Source: JACCTU01 sp963848525 | Lineage (GTDB): Bacteria; Actinomycetota; Thermoleophilia; Gaiellales; Gaiellaceae | DNA length: 64,000 nt | Reading direction: 5' to 3' | Assembly (NCBI GenBank): GCA_963848525.1 | Contig: CAWKDZ010000001.1 | Coordinates: 1-64,000 of the forward strand | Shown: piece after piece, positions 8,879-15,811 of the stretch | Layout of the letters: each line of letters begins with the position of its first letter | Position numbering within the stretch: position 1 is the first letter of the stretch | Position numbers and translations under genes: made by a program | The notes under the pieces: model-generated | What the model saw: only the letters and a program-made list of their open reading frames with translations | Database searches by the model: none | What the model was told of the DNA's origin: nothing

Positions 8879-8909
8879 CGCGGCCACATCGACCGAGGGG
8901 GGTTGCGTC

Positions 8910-9956
8910 ATGCGACGAGTCTTCGCGTTGGCGACGTGTGCGCTGGCTGTGTTGTCGGTCACTTCGACCGCGCACGCGGTGACGTGCAACTACGACGGAA
9001 GTACGAACACGGTCACTCTTGTCCTTGATCGCCACGAGACCGACGTCTTGTTCGTCGGCGCTCGCGGCGCGATCGAGTCCTCGTCCGGCGCTCCCTGCGG
9101 CAGCGCGAACATCAGGAATACCGATGTGATCCGCGTGCTCGGCACGCCTGACGGGAGCGAATCCTTCGGCATCAGCGAGCAGGGAGGGGCGTTCGCCCGC
9201 GAGAAAGGGCCGAGACGGTCCAGGGGCGAGATCCTCATCGTCGTCGACCTCGGCGGTTGGGATCCGACTTTCTTCACGCACGACACGTTTCGCGTCACCG
9301 CCGGTGAGGGCGACGACACCATCATCCTCGGCAACGCCGGTCTCGATATGAACGGCGACGGCGACCTCGACATCGCGATCGCAAACGATCCGGAGCTGAC
9401 GATCGAGGGCGCCGGCGGCAACGACACAATCAGCGCCCAGGGCGGCGGCGAGACCGGCTCCCAGTATGCCGGCGGCTTTACCCTCGACCTCTGGGGCGCC
9501 ACCGAGTTCCAGTTCCAGGGGGCGATAGAGGAGACGAACACGCTCGTGGGTCGCGACGGCCCCGACCTCCTCTATGCCGGAGGCTTCGTCGGCAACACGC
9601 TCATCGGGCACGGCGGCAACGACGGCCTGTTCGGGTGGTTCGGCGACGACGCGATCTCCGGTGGCGCAGGCGACGACTCGATCTTCGGTGATGACGGCAA
9701 CGACTCCATCTCCGGCGGCGACGACGCCGATCAGCTCCACGGAGGCGCAGGCGCCGACACCGTCGACGGAGACGCCGGGAACGACACCATCAACGGCGAG
9801 TCCGGCCAGGATCTGCTCAACGGAGGAGCCGGCAACGATGACATCGTCGCGGACGAGGGAACCCACGACAGCGTCGATGGCGGCGCCGACGAAGACCGTG
9901 CCTTCGTCGACTCCATCGACACTGTGACCAACGTCGAGCAGATCTTCGTTCGCTGA
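8910..9956 (+). CDS. Secreted hemolysin-type calcium-binding repeat protein
   Basis: 348 residues. A signal peptide is clear (basic MRR, hydrophobic VFALATCALAVLSV, cleavage after TAHA). The second half carries repeated GGxGxDxxx nonapeptides (GGNDGLFG, GGAGDDSIFG, GGDDADQLHG, GGAGADTVDG, GGAGNDDIV), the parallel beta-roll that binds calcium. The N-terminal half is an unassigned beta-rich region with glycine and aspartate clusters but few regular repeats. No type I secretion genes are adjacent, and the Sec signal implies ordinary export. A strong Shine-Dalgarno stretch (GAGGGGGG) precedes the ATG. Probably a surface or matrix protein. Confidence 0.85.
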   Translation: MRRVFALATCALAVLSVTSTAHAVTCNYDGSTNTVTLVLDRHETDVLFVGARGAIESSSGAPCGSANIRNTDVIRVLGTPDGSESFGISEQGGAFAREKGPRRSRGEILIVVDLGGWDPTFFTHDTFRVTAGEGDDTIILGNAGLDMNGDGDLDIAIANDPELTIEGAGGNDTISAQGGGETGSQYAGGFTLDLWGATEFQFQGAIEETNTLVGRDGPDLLYAGGFVGNTLIGHGGNDGLFGWFGDDAISGGAGDDSIFGDDGNDSISGGDDADQLHGGAGADTVDGDAGNDTINGESGQDLLNGGAGNDDIVADEGTHDSVDGGADEDRAFVDSIDTVTNVEQIFVR

Positions 9957-10008
9957 ACGAACAACCAGCAATGACGACGGACGAGGGGGCGGCCACATGC
10001 CGCTCCCT

Positions 10009-10308
10009 CTACGGCGTCGCGAACAGCGGCCGCTCCGGGTTGCCCATGCGGAACACGACAACGTCGCCTGGGTAGATCGCCGTGTCGTACTTGGACCGGG
10101 CGCGTGGACGTTTGGAGCAGAGAAAGTGCTTGGCCCCGGCTTCGGTGTTGGCGATGCATTGAACGGATCCGAACACCGCGATGTCCTGGCTTCGTAGCGT
10201 GATGGTACGAGGGCGCGATGCGGCGGAGTCCGCGCTGTACGCGGAAGCTGCGAAACCGGCGGCGACCGCGACGACAATGAGCGCAGCGGCGCAAATGTGA
10301 CGTCTCAT
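10009..10308 (-). CDS. Small secreted hypothetical protein
   Basis: A 99-residue protein with a signal peptide (MRRHICAAALIVVAVAAGFAASA). The mature part contains two cysteines (SVQCIANT, FLCSKRP) that could pair, and ends in a strand-like IYPGDVVVFRMGNPERPLF. The compact Cys-x~18-Cys layout suggests a small secreted beta domain; I do not recognise a named family. TAGATT at 10320-10315 lies six nt before ATG 10308, so the mRNA is probably leaderless. It diverges from the small membrane protein that starts at 10329. Confidence 0.65.
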   Translation of the reverse strand: MRRHICAAALIVVAVAAGFAASAYSADSAASRPRTITLRSQDIAVFGSVQCIANTEAGAKHFLCSKRPRARSKYDTAIYPGDVVVFRMGNPERPLFATP

Positions 10309-10328
10309 TGGCCGAATCTACCCCGGAG

Positions 10329-10574
10329 ATGTCGCTGAATCGCTGGCGTTGGATCGGCCTCGCGGCAGCCGTACTCGTCTACGTCGTGGCCGTCTTTACC
10401 TTTGGCCTGGGGTTTCTCCTGGGGCCTGCGAGCCTCGCCTTGAGCGGTCTCGCTGTGCGTCGCGTGCCGAGGCCGCGCGGTTGGCTTCCGTGGCTCGGTG
10501 TCGCCGCCAACGTCACGCTCTTGATCCCGCTCGTACTCTGGGTGCTACCTGCGCTACTCGGTGGCGGCTACTGA
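10329..10574 (+). CDS. Small membrane protein, two or three helices
   Basis: 81 residues from ATG 10329, almost entirely hydrophobic. One long hydrophobic stretch spans residues 5-35 (WIGLAAAVLVYVVAVFTFGL onwards) and another about 52-76 (LGVAANVTLLIPLVLWVLPAL), separated by the basic loop VRRVPRPRGW. This positive-inside loop places the middle in the cytoplasm. An alternative TTG at 10308 would add seven residues and overlap the divergent gene's start. No family recognised; similar short proteins are common in actinobacterial genomes. Confidence 0.5.
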   Translation: MSLNRWRWIGLAAAVLVYVVAVFTFGLGFLLGPASLALSGLAVRRVPRPRGWLPWLGVAANVTLLIPLVLWVLPALLGGGY

Positions 10575-10589
10575 CAATCGGAGCGAAAC

Positions 10590-10614
10590 GTGGCCGAGCA
10601 GTACAAGCGGCCAC
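10590..10614. terminator. Hairpin between convergent genes
   Basis: GTGGCCG (10590-10596) and CGGCCAC (10608-10614) form a 7-bp stem with an 11-nt loop in the 74-bp gap between two convergent genes. No T-run follows, so a terminator role is tentative. Confidence 0.3.
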
Positions 10615-10648
10615 TTGAACCAGTTGACCCTCTCGTTGACCTCGTACT

Positions 10649-10867
10649 TCACGGCGGTGGGTCGGGCAACAGCTCGCGGGCTCGCTCAAGATCGTCTTCG
10701 GCGACGAGGATCTCGCGCCAGCCGCCGAAGGTCGTGCCTCCGAAGATCCCAGCCGCCGAGACGTCGGTGTCTCTGTAGAAGCATTCAATGCCCTCGCTGC
10801 GAAGGAGACCGCAAAGCGCCTCAGCCGCGCCCTCGTCCGGAACGACGGTCAACCGCCTTTCTCCCAC
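10649..10867 (-). CDS. DUF2007-like small protein
   Basis: 72 residues beginning RRLTVVPDEGAAEALCGLLR and ending ILVAEDDLERARELL. The ferredoxin-like alternation (strand, helix following a sequence-position swap EGIECF, then a strand and a terminal helix with the E-R-A-R-E-L-L motif) matches DUF2007, a putative signal-transducing or regulatory family with no assigned reaction. GTG 10867 is used; GAAGAT lies six nt upstream. It is a monocistronic gene in a region of small proteins. Confidence 0.7.
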   Translation of the reverse strand: MGERRLTVVPDEGAAEALCGLLRSEGIECFYRDTDVSAAGIFGGTTFGGWREILVAEDDLERARELLPDPPP

Positions 10868-10924
10868 CGATTCATCTTCACACCTAAGGTCCCGAGCGAC
10901 GAGCTACTGGAGCGCTTGAACTTC

Positions 10925-10937
10925 AGTGCCTGGCACT
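10925..10937. repeat. Palindromic repeat AGTGCCTGGCACT, copy 2
   Basis: Identical to the palindrome at 4701 and in the same context: TTC before it, then CGTAAC and GCCAATC after it. This copy lacks the degenerate second half. It sits in the 267-bp gene-free stretch 10868-11134, which otherwise holds a strong hairpin and no detectable gene. Confidence 0.6.
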
Positions 10938-11009
10938 AGACGTAACAAATGCGCCAATCGCCGCACGGGATGCCCCGGCGGGTCCGCGAAGGTTGGAGGG
11001 GGAGATCGA

Positions 11010-11038
11010 AAGAGGGGGAACCTACGGTTCCCCCTCTT
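11010..11038. terminator. Strong 13-bp hairpin, likely bidirectional terminator
   Basis: A perfect 13-bp stem (11010-11022 with 11026-11038) closes a 3-nt loop. It is G-rich on one arm and ends in CTCTT, followed on the minus strand by TTCG. It lies about 100 bp past the stop of the LuxR-type regulator and probably ends that transcript; it could also stop read-through from the left. Confidence 0.6.
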
Positions 11039-11134
11039 GGACTGACATAGCGGGGGCGGTATCTGGACGAAATCCCCTGAAACGTGGCGCAGGTCAAGCC
11101 CACACGCGCCGTCCAGTGCCCATTGCCCTCCGTC

Positions 11135-12121
11135 CTACCGCAATGCGTCCACTCGTGCGCCAATCGCTGCGAGCGCCGCGGTGCGGCTCGATACGCGGAG
11201 CTTGCGGTAGACATGCTCGAGATGCTTGCTGACGGTGGCGGACGTGACGTACAGCTCGTGCGCGATCTCGGCGGTCGACTTGCCCGCCGCCAGGCCGCGG
11301 AGGACTTCGACCTCCCTCGCAGTCAGCGGCGGCCGCGCTCGCTCCTCGGCGAGGATCAACGCGCCTCGCGTGGTTGCTTCGACGACGAGCCGCGTGCCAT
11401 TGCTCTCGACTCGCAGGGGTTGGTCGCGCGACGGCGATGCGAGCCAGTCGCCGATTCGCGCCGGCAGTCGACCGCCGAAGTCGTTGCCGAACCAGGCCGC
11501 AAGGAGCCTCCGCGCAGGGGGAGTTGCGTACTCGATGACGTCGCCGCTTCCGAGAACGACGAACCCGCGCGGGTCGGCTTCTTCCGCGGCATCGACCGCG
11601 GCCTCGAGGGCCGCGAGGCGGCGACGGCCGCGTGCGTTCCGCATGAGCGAAGCGGCGTGCGGCCGGAGCGCGGTGGCGATCACCCGGTCGCGTGCCGTGA
11701 AGTCGCGCTCGTAGCTGGATAGGAGGAGGAAGCCAGGCAACAGTGGTATGTGGAGGCAGTCGACGAGCCCGTAGAACTCCGCCCACGGCACTGCCTCGCC
11801 CCGCACCCTGGATGACCGATCGATATGGTCGGACCACGCGACGATCTCGCCTTCGTGAGTGCGGGCGAAGTCTGACCGGACGTCTGCCCGAGCCCATTCC
11901 TCGTTCGGAGGCTCCGGTATGAAGCGGCCCGAGTACGTAAGGTGTGAGAGCACGACTCGACGGCTAGCGTCCTTCTCGATGTACGTCGCAGCGTCACTCT
12001 CTGTGACGGCCGCGAGACGGGCGAGCAGGTCGACGGTGAACGGGTAGGGGTCTTCGACCACCTGCGCGTCCGCGACGAACTCGAGAAGGCGCGCGGCGTC
12101 CGCTCCTCGTAGCTGCGCCAT
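11135..12121 (-). CDS. LuxR-type helix-turn-helix regulator with an N-terminal sensor region
   Basis: 328 residues. The C-terminal 65 residues are a textbook LuxR HTH (PPLTAREVEVLRGLAAGKS, TAEIAHELYV, VSKHLEHVYRKLRVSSRTAA). The N-terminal two thirds have GAF/PAS-like character with no receiver-domain aspartate pattern, so this is not a classical response regulator; it more likely senses a ligand. ATG 12121 is preceded by GAACCT seven nt upstream. A perfect inverted repeat (12132-12147) lies immediately upstream, between this gene and the divergent secreted-protein gene, suggesting autoregulation and control of the neighbour. Confidence 0.85.
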   Translation of the reverse strand: MAQLRGADAARLLEFVADAQVVEDPYPFTVDLLARLAAVTESDAATYIEKDASRRVVLSHLTYSGRFIPEPPNEEWARADVRSDFARTHEGEIVAWSDHIDRSSRVRGEAVPWAEFYGLVDCLHIPLLPGFLLLSSYERDFTARDRVIATALRPHAASLMRNARGRRRLAALEAAVDAAEEADPRGFVVLGSGDVIEYATPPARRLLAAWFGNDFGGRLPARIGDWLASPSRDQPLRVESNGTRLVVEATTRGALILAEERARPPLTAREVEVLRGLAAGKSTAEIAHELYVTSATVSKHLEHVYRKLRVSSRTAALAAIGARVDALR

Positions 12122-12131
12122 CCTCCAAAGG

Positions 12132-12147
12132 TTCGCAGAAATGCGAA
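12132..12147. promoter_or_regulatory. Inverted repeat, candidate operator of the LuxR-type regulator
   Basis: TTCGCA, a GAAA spacer and TGCGAA form a perfect 6-4-6 inverted repeat centred between the divergent starts at 12121 and 12210. LuxR-family dimers commonly bind such dyads. The link to this regulator is inference from position. Confidence 0.45.
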
Positions 12148-12170
12148 TTTACACAAGCCGCGCGGCCGCG

Positions 12171-12189
12171 GATCCTCGTCTCGAGGATC
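12171..12189 (+). promoter_or_regulatory. 5'-UTR hairpin just upstream of a Shine-Dalgarno site
   Basis: GATCCTCG (12171-12178), loop TCT and CGAGGATC (12182-12189) form a perfect 8-bp stem about 20 nt before ATG 12210 and just before the GAGAGGAGG ribosome site. It could stabilise the mRNA 5' end or modulate initiation. Confidence 0.4.
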
Positions 12190-12209
12190 GTCTTCGAGAG
12201 GAGGAAGCG

Positions 12210-12743
12210 ATGAAAAGACTTCACCACGCCGTCGTGGCGACTGTCATCGCCGCCGTCGCGGCCGGCGCGCTCGCCGTGGGTGCGGCCGCGGACCGGTCGT
12301 CCACCAAGGGCAACCGACTGCAGATCACGTTCACGGAGACGCGGCTGTCGATCCAGGAGCCACCCGGCCTCGGCATGCGCCAGACGCTCTTGTCGGGTAT
12401 CGGGACGTTCGAAGGCTTCGGCGCCGCGACGGAGGTCGCCGCGGTGAGCATCGACCTGACGGTCACACCCTGCGGCGCAGGGAGCAGCACGTCCACGATC
12501 CTGCGGCGCGTGGTCGTCCCGGAGGGTGTGCTCGTGCTGAAGTCGCTGGCACACCGGTGCCCCGCGGAATTCGGGATCCACGTGATCGGCCAGTACGAGG
12601 TCGACGGGGACGCGAGCACCGGCATCTTCGCCGGCGCACGCGGACGCGGCGCTGACACGGTCGAGACCGGACCACCGCCGGCCACCCCTGTGGTAACGAT
12701 CTCCGGGAAGCTCCACCTCGCAGGGGAAGGAGACGGCGGCTAA
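12210..12743 (+). CDS. Secreted hypothetical protein
   Basis: 177 residues with a signal peptide (MKRLHHAVVATVIAAVAAGALAVGAAA). The mature region is beta-rich and contains repeated short hydrophobic strands (RLQITFTETRLSI, VAAVSIDLTVTPCG, VTISGKLHL) plus two cysteines about 50 residues apart that may pair. No named domain recognised; it resembles small export proteins of the allene-oxide-cyclase-barrel kind, but this is only a feel. A strong GAGGAGG site 6 nt before ATG 12210 fixes the start. It is divergent from the LuxR-type regulator and a likely target of it. Confidence 0.6.
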   Translation: MKRLHHAVVATVIAAVAAGALAVGAAADRSSTKGNRLQITFTETRLSIQEPPGLGMRQTLLSGIGTFEGFGAATEVAAVSIDLTVTPCGAGSSTSTILRRVVVPEGVLVLKSLAHRCPAEFGIHVIGQYEVDGDASTGIFAGARGRGADTVETGPPPATPVVTISGKLHLAGEGDGG

Positions 12744-12772
12744 CGCTCGCGATCGCACGTGATCGGAAAACG

Positions 12773-12797
12773 AAAGGCCCCGCCGAGCGGGGCCTTT
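12773..12797. terminator. Terminator hairpin shared by the secreted-protein gene and tRNA-fMet
   Basis: AAAGGCCCCGC (12773-12783) pairs with GCGGGGCCTTT (12787-12797), an 11-bp stem with a CGA loop. A-rich and T-rich flanks on both sides make it functional in either direction: for the plus-strand gene ending at 12743 and for the minus-strand tRNA ending at 12802. Confidence 0.75.
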
Positions 12798-12801
12798 CCA
12801 G

Positions 12802-12875
12802 TAGCGGGGGCGGGATTTGAACCCGCGACCTCCGGGTTATGAGCCCGGCGAGCTACCTGACTGCTCCACCCCGCG
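12802..12875 (-). tRNA. Initiator tRNA-fMet (anticodon CAT)
   Basis: A complete 74-nt cloverleaf without encoded CCA. The anticodon loop reads CTCATAA between GGG and CCC, the three G-C pairs diagnostic of initiator tRNA. Base 1 is C facing U at position 72, an unpaired end that blocks elongator use, also an initiator hallmark. D-arm and T-arm (GGTTCAAATCC) are canonical. The next gene on the other strand starts 24 bp away. Confidence 0.95.
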
Positions 12876-12899
12876 TCGCGAGCGGCATGATAGCACCGC

Positions 12900-13211
12900 G
12901 TGTCGCTCGTCACACTCGCATTCCTGGTCGGCCTCGTCGCGGTCGTTGCTTCGATCGTCTACCTCGCGCTGAAGGCGCTCGACCTCTTTCGCGTCGGCAA
13001 GACGTTCTTCCGCGACCTCGGCCCGATGACCGACGAGCTCGGACGCTCGCTCGACCGGCTCGCGGCGCACGAGCCGCCGGACGCCGGCCGCCTGAGCGAC
13101 GCGACCGCCCGCCTCCGCGCCTCGCAAGCACGGCTCCAGGTGCAGCTCGGCGCGATCCGGCGCGTGCAGGAGCAGTGGAACGCGCTGCTCGCGGTCTATC
13201 CGCGCAAGTGA
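12900..13211 (+). CDS. Small membrane-anchored coiled-coil protein
   Basis: 103 residues: an N-terminal membrane segment (residues about 2-24, SLVTLAFLVGLVAVVASIVY) followed by a soluble helix rich in Leu, Ala, Arg and Gln with heptad-like spacing (LSDATARLRASQARLQVQL). Resembles short FtsL/DivIC-like or DUF948-like topologies, with no family I can name. GTG 12900 follows CATGAT by 8 nt, consistent with a leaderless mRNA. Its TGA overlaps the GTG of the phosphatase gene (GTGA), so the two are translationally coupled. Confidence 0.6.
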   Translation: MSLVTLAFLVGLVAVVASIVYLALKALDLFRVGKTFFRDLGPMTDELGRSLDRLAAHEPPDAGRLSDATARLRASQARLQVQLGAIRRVQEQWNALLAVYPRK

Positions 13212-14128
13212 CGCGCGTCGCCGCGATCGACCTCGGCACGAACACGACGCGCCTGCTCGTCGCGGACGTCGTCGACGGGACGCTCGCTGAGCTCTCGCGC
13301 CGCTCGACGATCACGCGCCTCGGCGAGGGCGTCGACGAGCGCCGCCGGCTCCTGCCGCTGCCGATCGCCCGCGTCCGCAACTGCCTCTCCGACTACCGGC
13401 GCGAAGCCGAACGCCTCGGCGCCGAGCGCGCCCTGCTGATCGCGACGAGCGCCGTTCGCGACGCCGAGAACGGCGAGGCGTTCCTGGGCGAGATCGAGTG
13501 GTCGTACGGGTTCGCGACGCGGCTGCTCACCGGCGACGAGGAGGCCGAGCTGATACTCCGCGGCGTCGGGGAGATCGGCGCGCGCACGCTCGTGCTCGAC
13601 GTCGGCGGCGGCTCGACCGAGCTCGTGGCTCTGAGCCACAAGGTCAGCCTGGACGTCGGCAGCGTGCGCCTGACCGAGCGGTTCCTGCCGAGCGACCCGC
13701 CCACGCGCGCGGAGCTCGAAGCCTGCGCCGAAGACGTTCGCGCCCGTCTCCCCGAGCTCGACGTCGACGAGGCGGTCGGCGTGGCCGGGACGATCACCTC
13801 GCTCGCCGCCCTCGACCTCGGCCTGGACGCGTACGACCGCGAGCGCGTCGACGGACACGTCCTGAGCCGCACAGGCGTCGAGCGCCAGCTCGAACGGCTA
13901 GCCGCCCTGCCGCTCGCCGAGCGCCGCAACGTGCCCGCACTCGAGCCCGAACGCGCGCCGGTGATCGTCGCCGGCGTCGTGATCGTGCGCGAGGTGCTCG
14001 CTCACTACGGCCTGGACTCGCTCACCGTCAGCGAGCGCGACATCCTCGACGGCGCCGCGCTCGCCGCGGCCGAGCTGCCCGAGCCGGTCGAGGGCGACGC
14101 TCCGCCGGGCGCCTATACCTGCTGCTGA
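13208..14128 (+). CDS. ppx: Exopolyphosphatase/(p)ppGpp phosphatase, Ppx/GppA family
   Basis: 306 residues of the ASKHA-fold Ppx/GppA family. The N-terminal phosphate-binding loop AAIDLGTNTTRLLVAD, the middle LIATSAVRDAENG and the second nucleotide loop LVLDVGGGSTELVAL are all present, as is the VAGTITSLAALDL segment. It hydrolyses polyphosphate or pppGpp and so tunes phosphate storage and the stringent response. The length is that of the single-unit short form lacking the HD-like C-terminal domain. GTG 13208 overlaps the previous stop. Its 3' end overlaps the convergent CBS gene by 16 bp. Confidence 0.9.
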   Translation: MTRVAAIDLGTNTTRLLVADVVDGTLAELSRRSTITRLGEGVDERRRLLPLPIARVRNCLSDYRREAERLGAERALLIATSAVRDAENGEAFLGEIEWSYGFATRLLTGDEEAELILRGVGEIGARTLVLDVGGGSTELVALSHKVSLDVGSVRLTERFLPSDPPTRAELEACAEDVRARLPELDVDEAVGVAGTITSLAALDLGLDAYDRERVDGHVLSRTGVERQLERLAALPLAERRNVPALEPERAPVIVAGVVIVREVLAHYGLDSLTVSERDILDGAALAAAELPEPVEGDAPPGAYTCC

Positions 14129-14523
14129 TCGACGTCGGCGGGCTCCTCGTCCTCGGCGAGCCGGCGCTGAACGACCGCGCGCGACAGCACGCCGACCAGC
14201 CGGCCGTCCTCGAGGACGGGCACGCGCTCGAAGTCGCGCTCTTCGAGCTCGCGGAACGCCTGCTCGAGCTCCATCTCCGCGTCGACGGTGAAGAGCGGGT
14301 CCTCGGCGATCTCGCCGAGCGGCGTGGAGCCCGGATGACGGCCGCGGGCGACCACCTCGCGCACGAGCGTCTTGCGCGTGACGATGCCCGTCAACCGGCC
14401 GTCGTCGCAGACGAGCACGGCCCTCACCTCCGGACGGTCGAAGAGCTCACCCGCCTCCTGCGCGCTCGCCGAAGACTCGAGCGCGTGCGGGTCGGGGATC
14501 ATCGCGTCGCGAACGCGGGTCAT
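14113..14523 (-). CDS. Two-CBS-domain protein
   Basis: 136 residues made almost only of two CBS motifs: the first with RVRDAMIPDPHALESSAS and AVLVCDDGRLTGIVTRKTLV, the second with EDPLFTVDAEMELEQAFREL and RVPVLEDGRLVGVLSRAVV. Such tandem CBS pairs bind adenosine nucleotides and act as small energy sensors. The ATG at 14523 overlaps the glutamate dehydrogenase stop (ATGA), so it is translationally coupled to that enzyme and may modulate it according to adenylate charge; that role is inference. Confidence 0.88.
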   Translation of the reverse strand: MTRVRDAMIPDPHALESSASAQEAGELFDRPEVRAVLVCDDGRLTGIVTRKTLVREVVARGRHPGSTPLGEIAEDPLFTVDAEMELEQAFRELEERDFERVPVLEDGRLVGVLSRAVVQRRLAEDEEPADVDQQQV

Positions 14524-15800
14524 GGATAGATACCGCGCGCATCGAGGGCCGCCGCAACTTCCTGGATCCCGGCGACGAGCGCCGCGCTCCGCAACGTCAT
14601 CTCGCTCGAGTCGGCCAGGTTCCAGACGCGGTCGAACGCGTCGCCCAGCTTGTCGGCGAGCCTCGCGCGGATCTCGTCGCGCGTCCAGAAGAGCCGGCCG
14701 AGGTCCTGCACCCACTCGAAGTACGAGACCGTCACGCCGCCCGCGTTCGTCAACACGTCCGGCAGGACGGGGATGCCGCGGTCGGCGAGGATCGCGTCCG
14801 CCGCGTTGTCGATCGGCCCGTTCGCACCTTCGGCGATCAGCTTCGTCGCGATCCGCGGCGCGTTCTCGGCGTGCACCTGGTCCTCGAGCGCGGCGAGGAC
14901 GAGGATGTCGCACGGCAACTCGAGCAGCTCGGCGTTGGTCACGCGCTCGCAGTCGGGGTGGTCGGCGAGCGATCCGTGGTCGCGGACCCATGCGTGCGCG
15001 GCCACGACGTCGAGCCCGCGCTCGGCGTAGATGCCGCCCGAGATGTCGGAGACGGCGAGCACGGTCGCGCCCCGGTCTGCGAGCTCCTGCGCAGCGATGC
15101 CGCCGACGTTGCCGAAGCCCTGCACGACGCACCGCTGCGCCGCGAGGTCCCAGCCGAGCCGCCGGCAGGCGCGCTCGATCACCATCACGACGCCGGCGCC
15201 GGTCGCCTCGCGGCGGAAGACGGAGCCGCCGAGCGTGATCGGCTTGCCGGTGACGATCTCCGGGACCGCGTAGCCGAGCTGCATCGAATACGTGTCCATC
15301 ATCCAGGCCATCGTCTGCTCGTTCGTGGCCATGTCCGGAGCGGGGATGTCCTCCTGCGGACCGATGAAGCCCAGGAGCTCGATCGTGTAGCGGCGCGTGA
15401 GGCGCTGGAGCTCGGCCTGGCTGAGCGCCCGCGGGTTGCAGCGGACGCCGCCCTTCGCCCCGCCGTAGGGGAGCTTGAGCAGCGCGCACTTCCACGTCAT
15501 CCACATCGCGAGGGCGGCGCATTCGCCGAGCGTGACGTTGTCGTCGTAGCGAATCCCGCCCTTCGTCGGGCCCAACACGCTCGAGTGCTGGACGCGGTAG
15601 CCCGGGTAGACGGTCCAGCTGCCGTCGTCGAGCCGCACCGGAACGCTGCAGACGAGCGACCGCTCCGGGAAGCGAAGCCGCTCGGCGACCTCGTCGTTGA
15701 TCTCCGCGTACGGCAGCGCCTGCTCGAACTGCGTCAACGCCTGGCGGAAGAGCGGCGTGTCCCACTCGAGCACCGGCGCCGAGGCGGCGTGCGTGGTCAT
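14520..15800 (-). CDS. gdhA: Glutamate dehydrogenase (Glu/Leu/Phe/Val family)
   Basis: 426 residues, the usual hexameric GDH length. It interconverts glutamate with 2-oxoglutarate and ammonia using NAD(P). Seen are the substrate-pocket region (GPTKGGIRY, MTWKCALLKLPYGGAKGG with the catalytic lysine), GPQEDIPAPDMATN, and the Rossmann loop VVQGFGNVGGIAA. Start ATG 15800 follows TAGACT by 8 nt; that hexamer overlaps the stop codon of the upstream membrane-protein gene, so the gene probably has its own leaderless promoter. Coupled downstream to the CBS sensor. The coenzyme cannot be fixed from sequence. Confidence 0.92.
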   Translation of the reverse strand: MTTHAASAPVLEWDTPLFRQALTQFEQALPYAEINDEVAERLRFPERSLVCSVPVRLDDGSWTVYPGYRVQHSSVLGPTKGGIRYDDNVTLGECAALAMWMTWKCALLKLPYGGAKGGVRCNPRALSQAELQRLTRRYTIELLGFIGPQEDIPAPDMATNEQTMAWMMDTYSMQLGYAVPEIVTGKPITLGGSVFRREATGAGVVMVIERACRRLGWDLAAQRCVVQGFGNVGGIAAQELADRGATVLAVSDISGGIYAERGLDVVAAHAWVRDHGSLADHPDCERVTNAELLELPCDILVLAALEDQVHAENAPRIATKLIAEGANGPIDNAADAILADRGIPVLPDVLTNAGGVTVSYFEWVQDLGRLFWTRDEIRARLADKLGDAFDRVWNLADSSEMTLRSAALVAGIQEVAAALDARGIYP

Positions 15801-15811
15801 TCTCGAGGAGT

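Noticed and set aside
11050..11075. tRNA 3'-end-like string (AGCGGGGGCGG) in the gap before the LuxR-type gene
   Set aside because: It resembles the tRNA-fMet acceptor by chance; no cloverleaf can be drawn.
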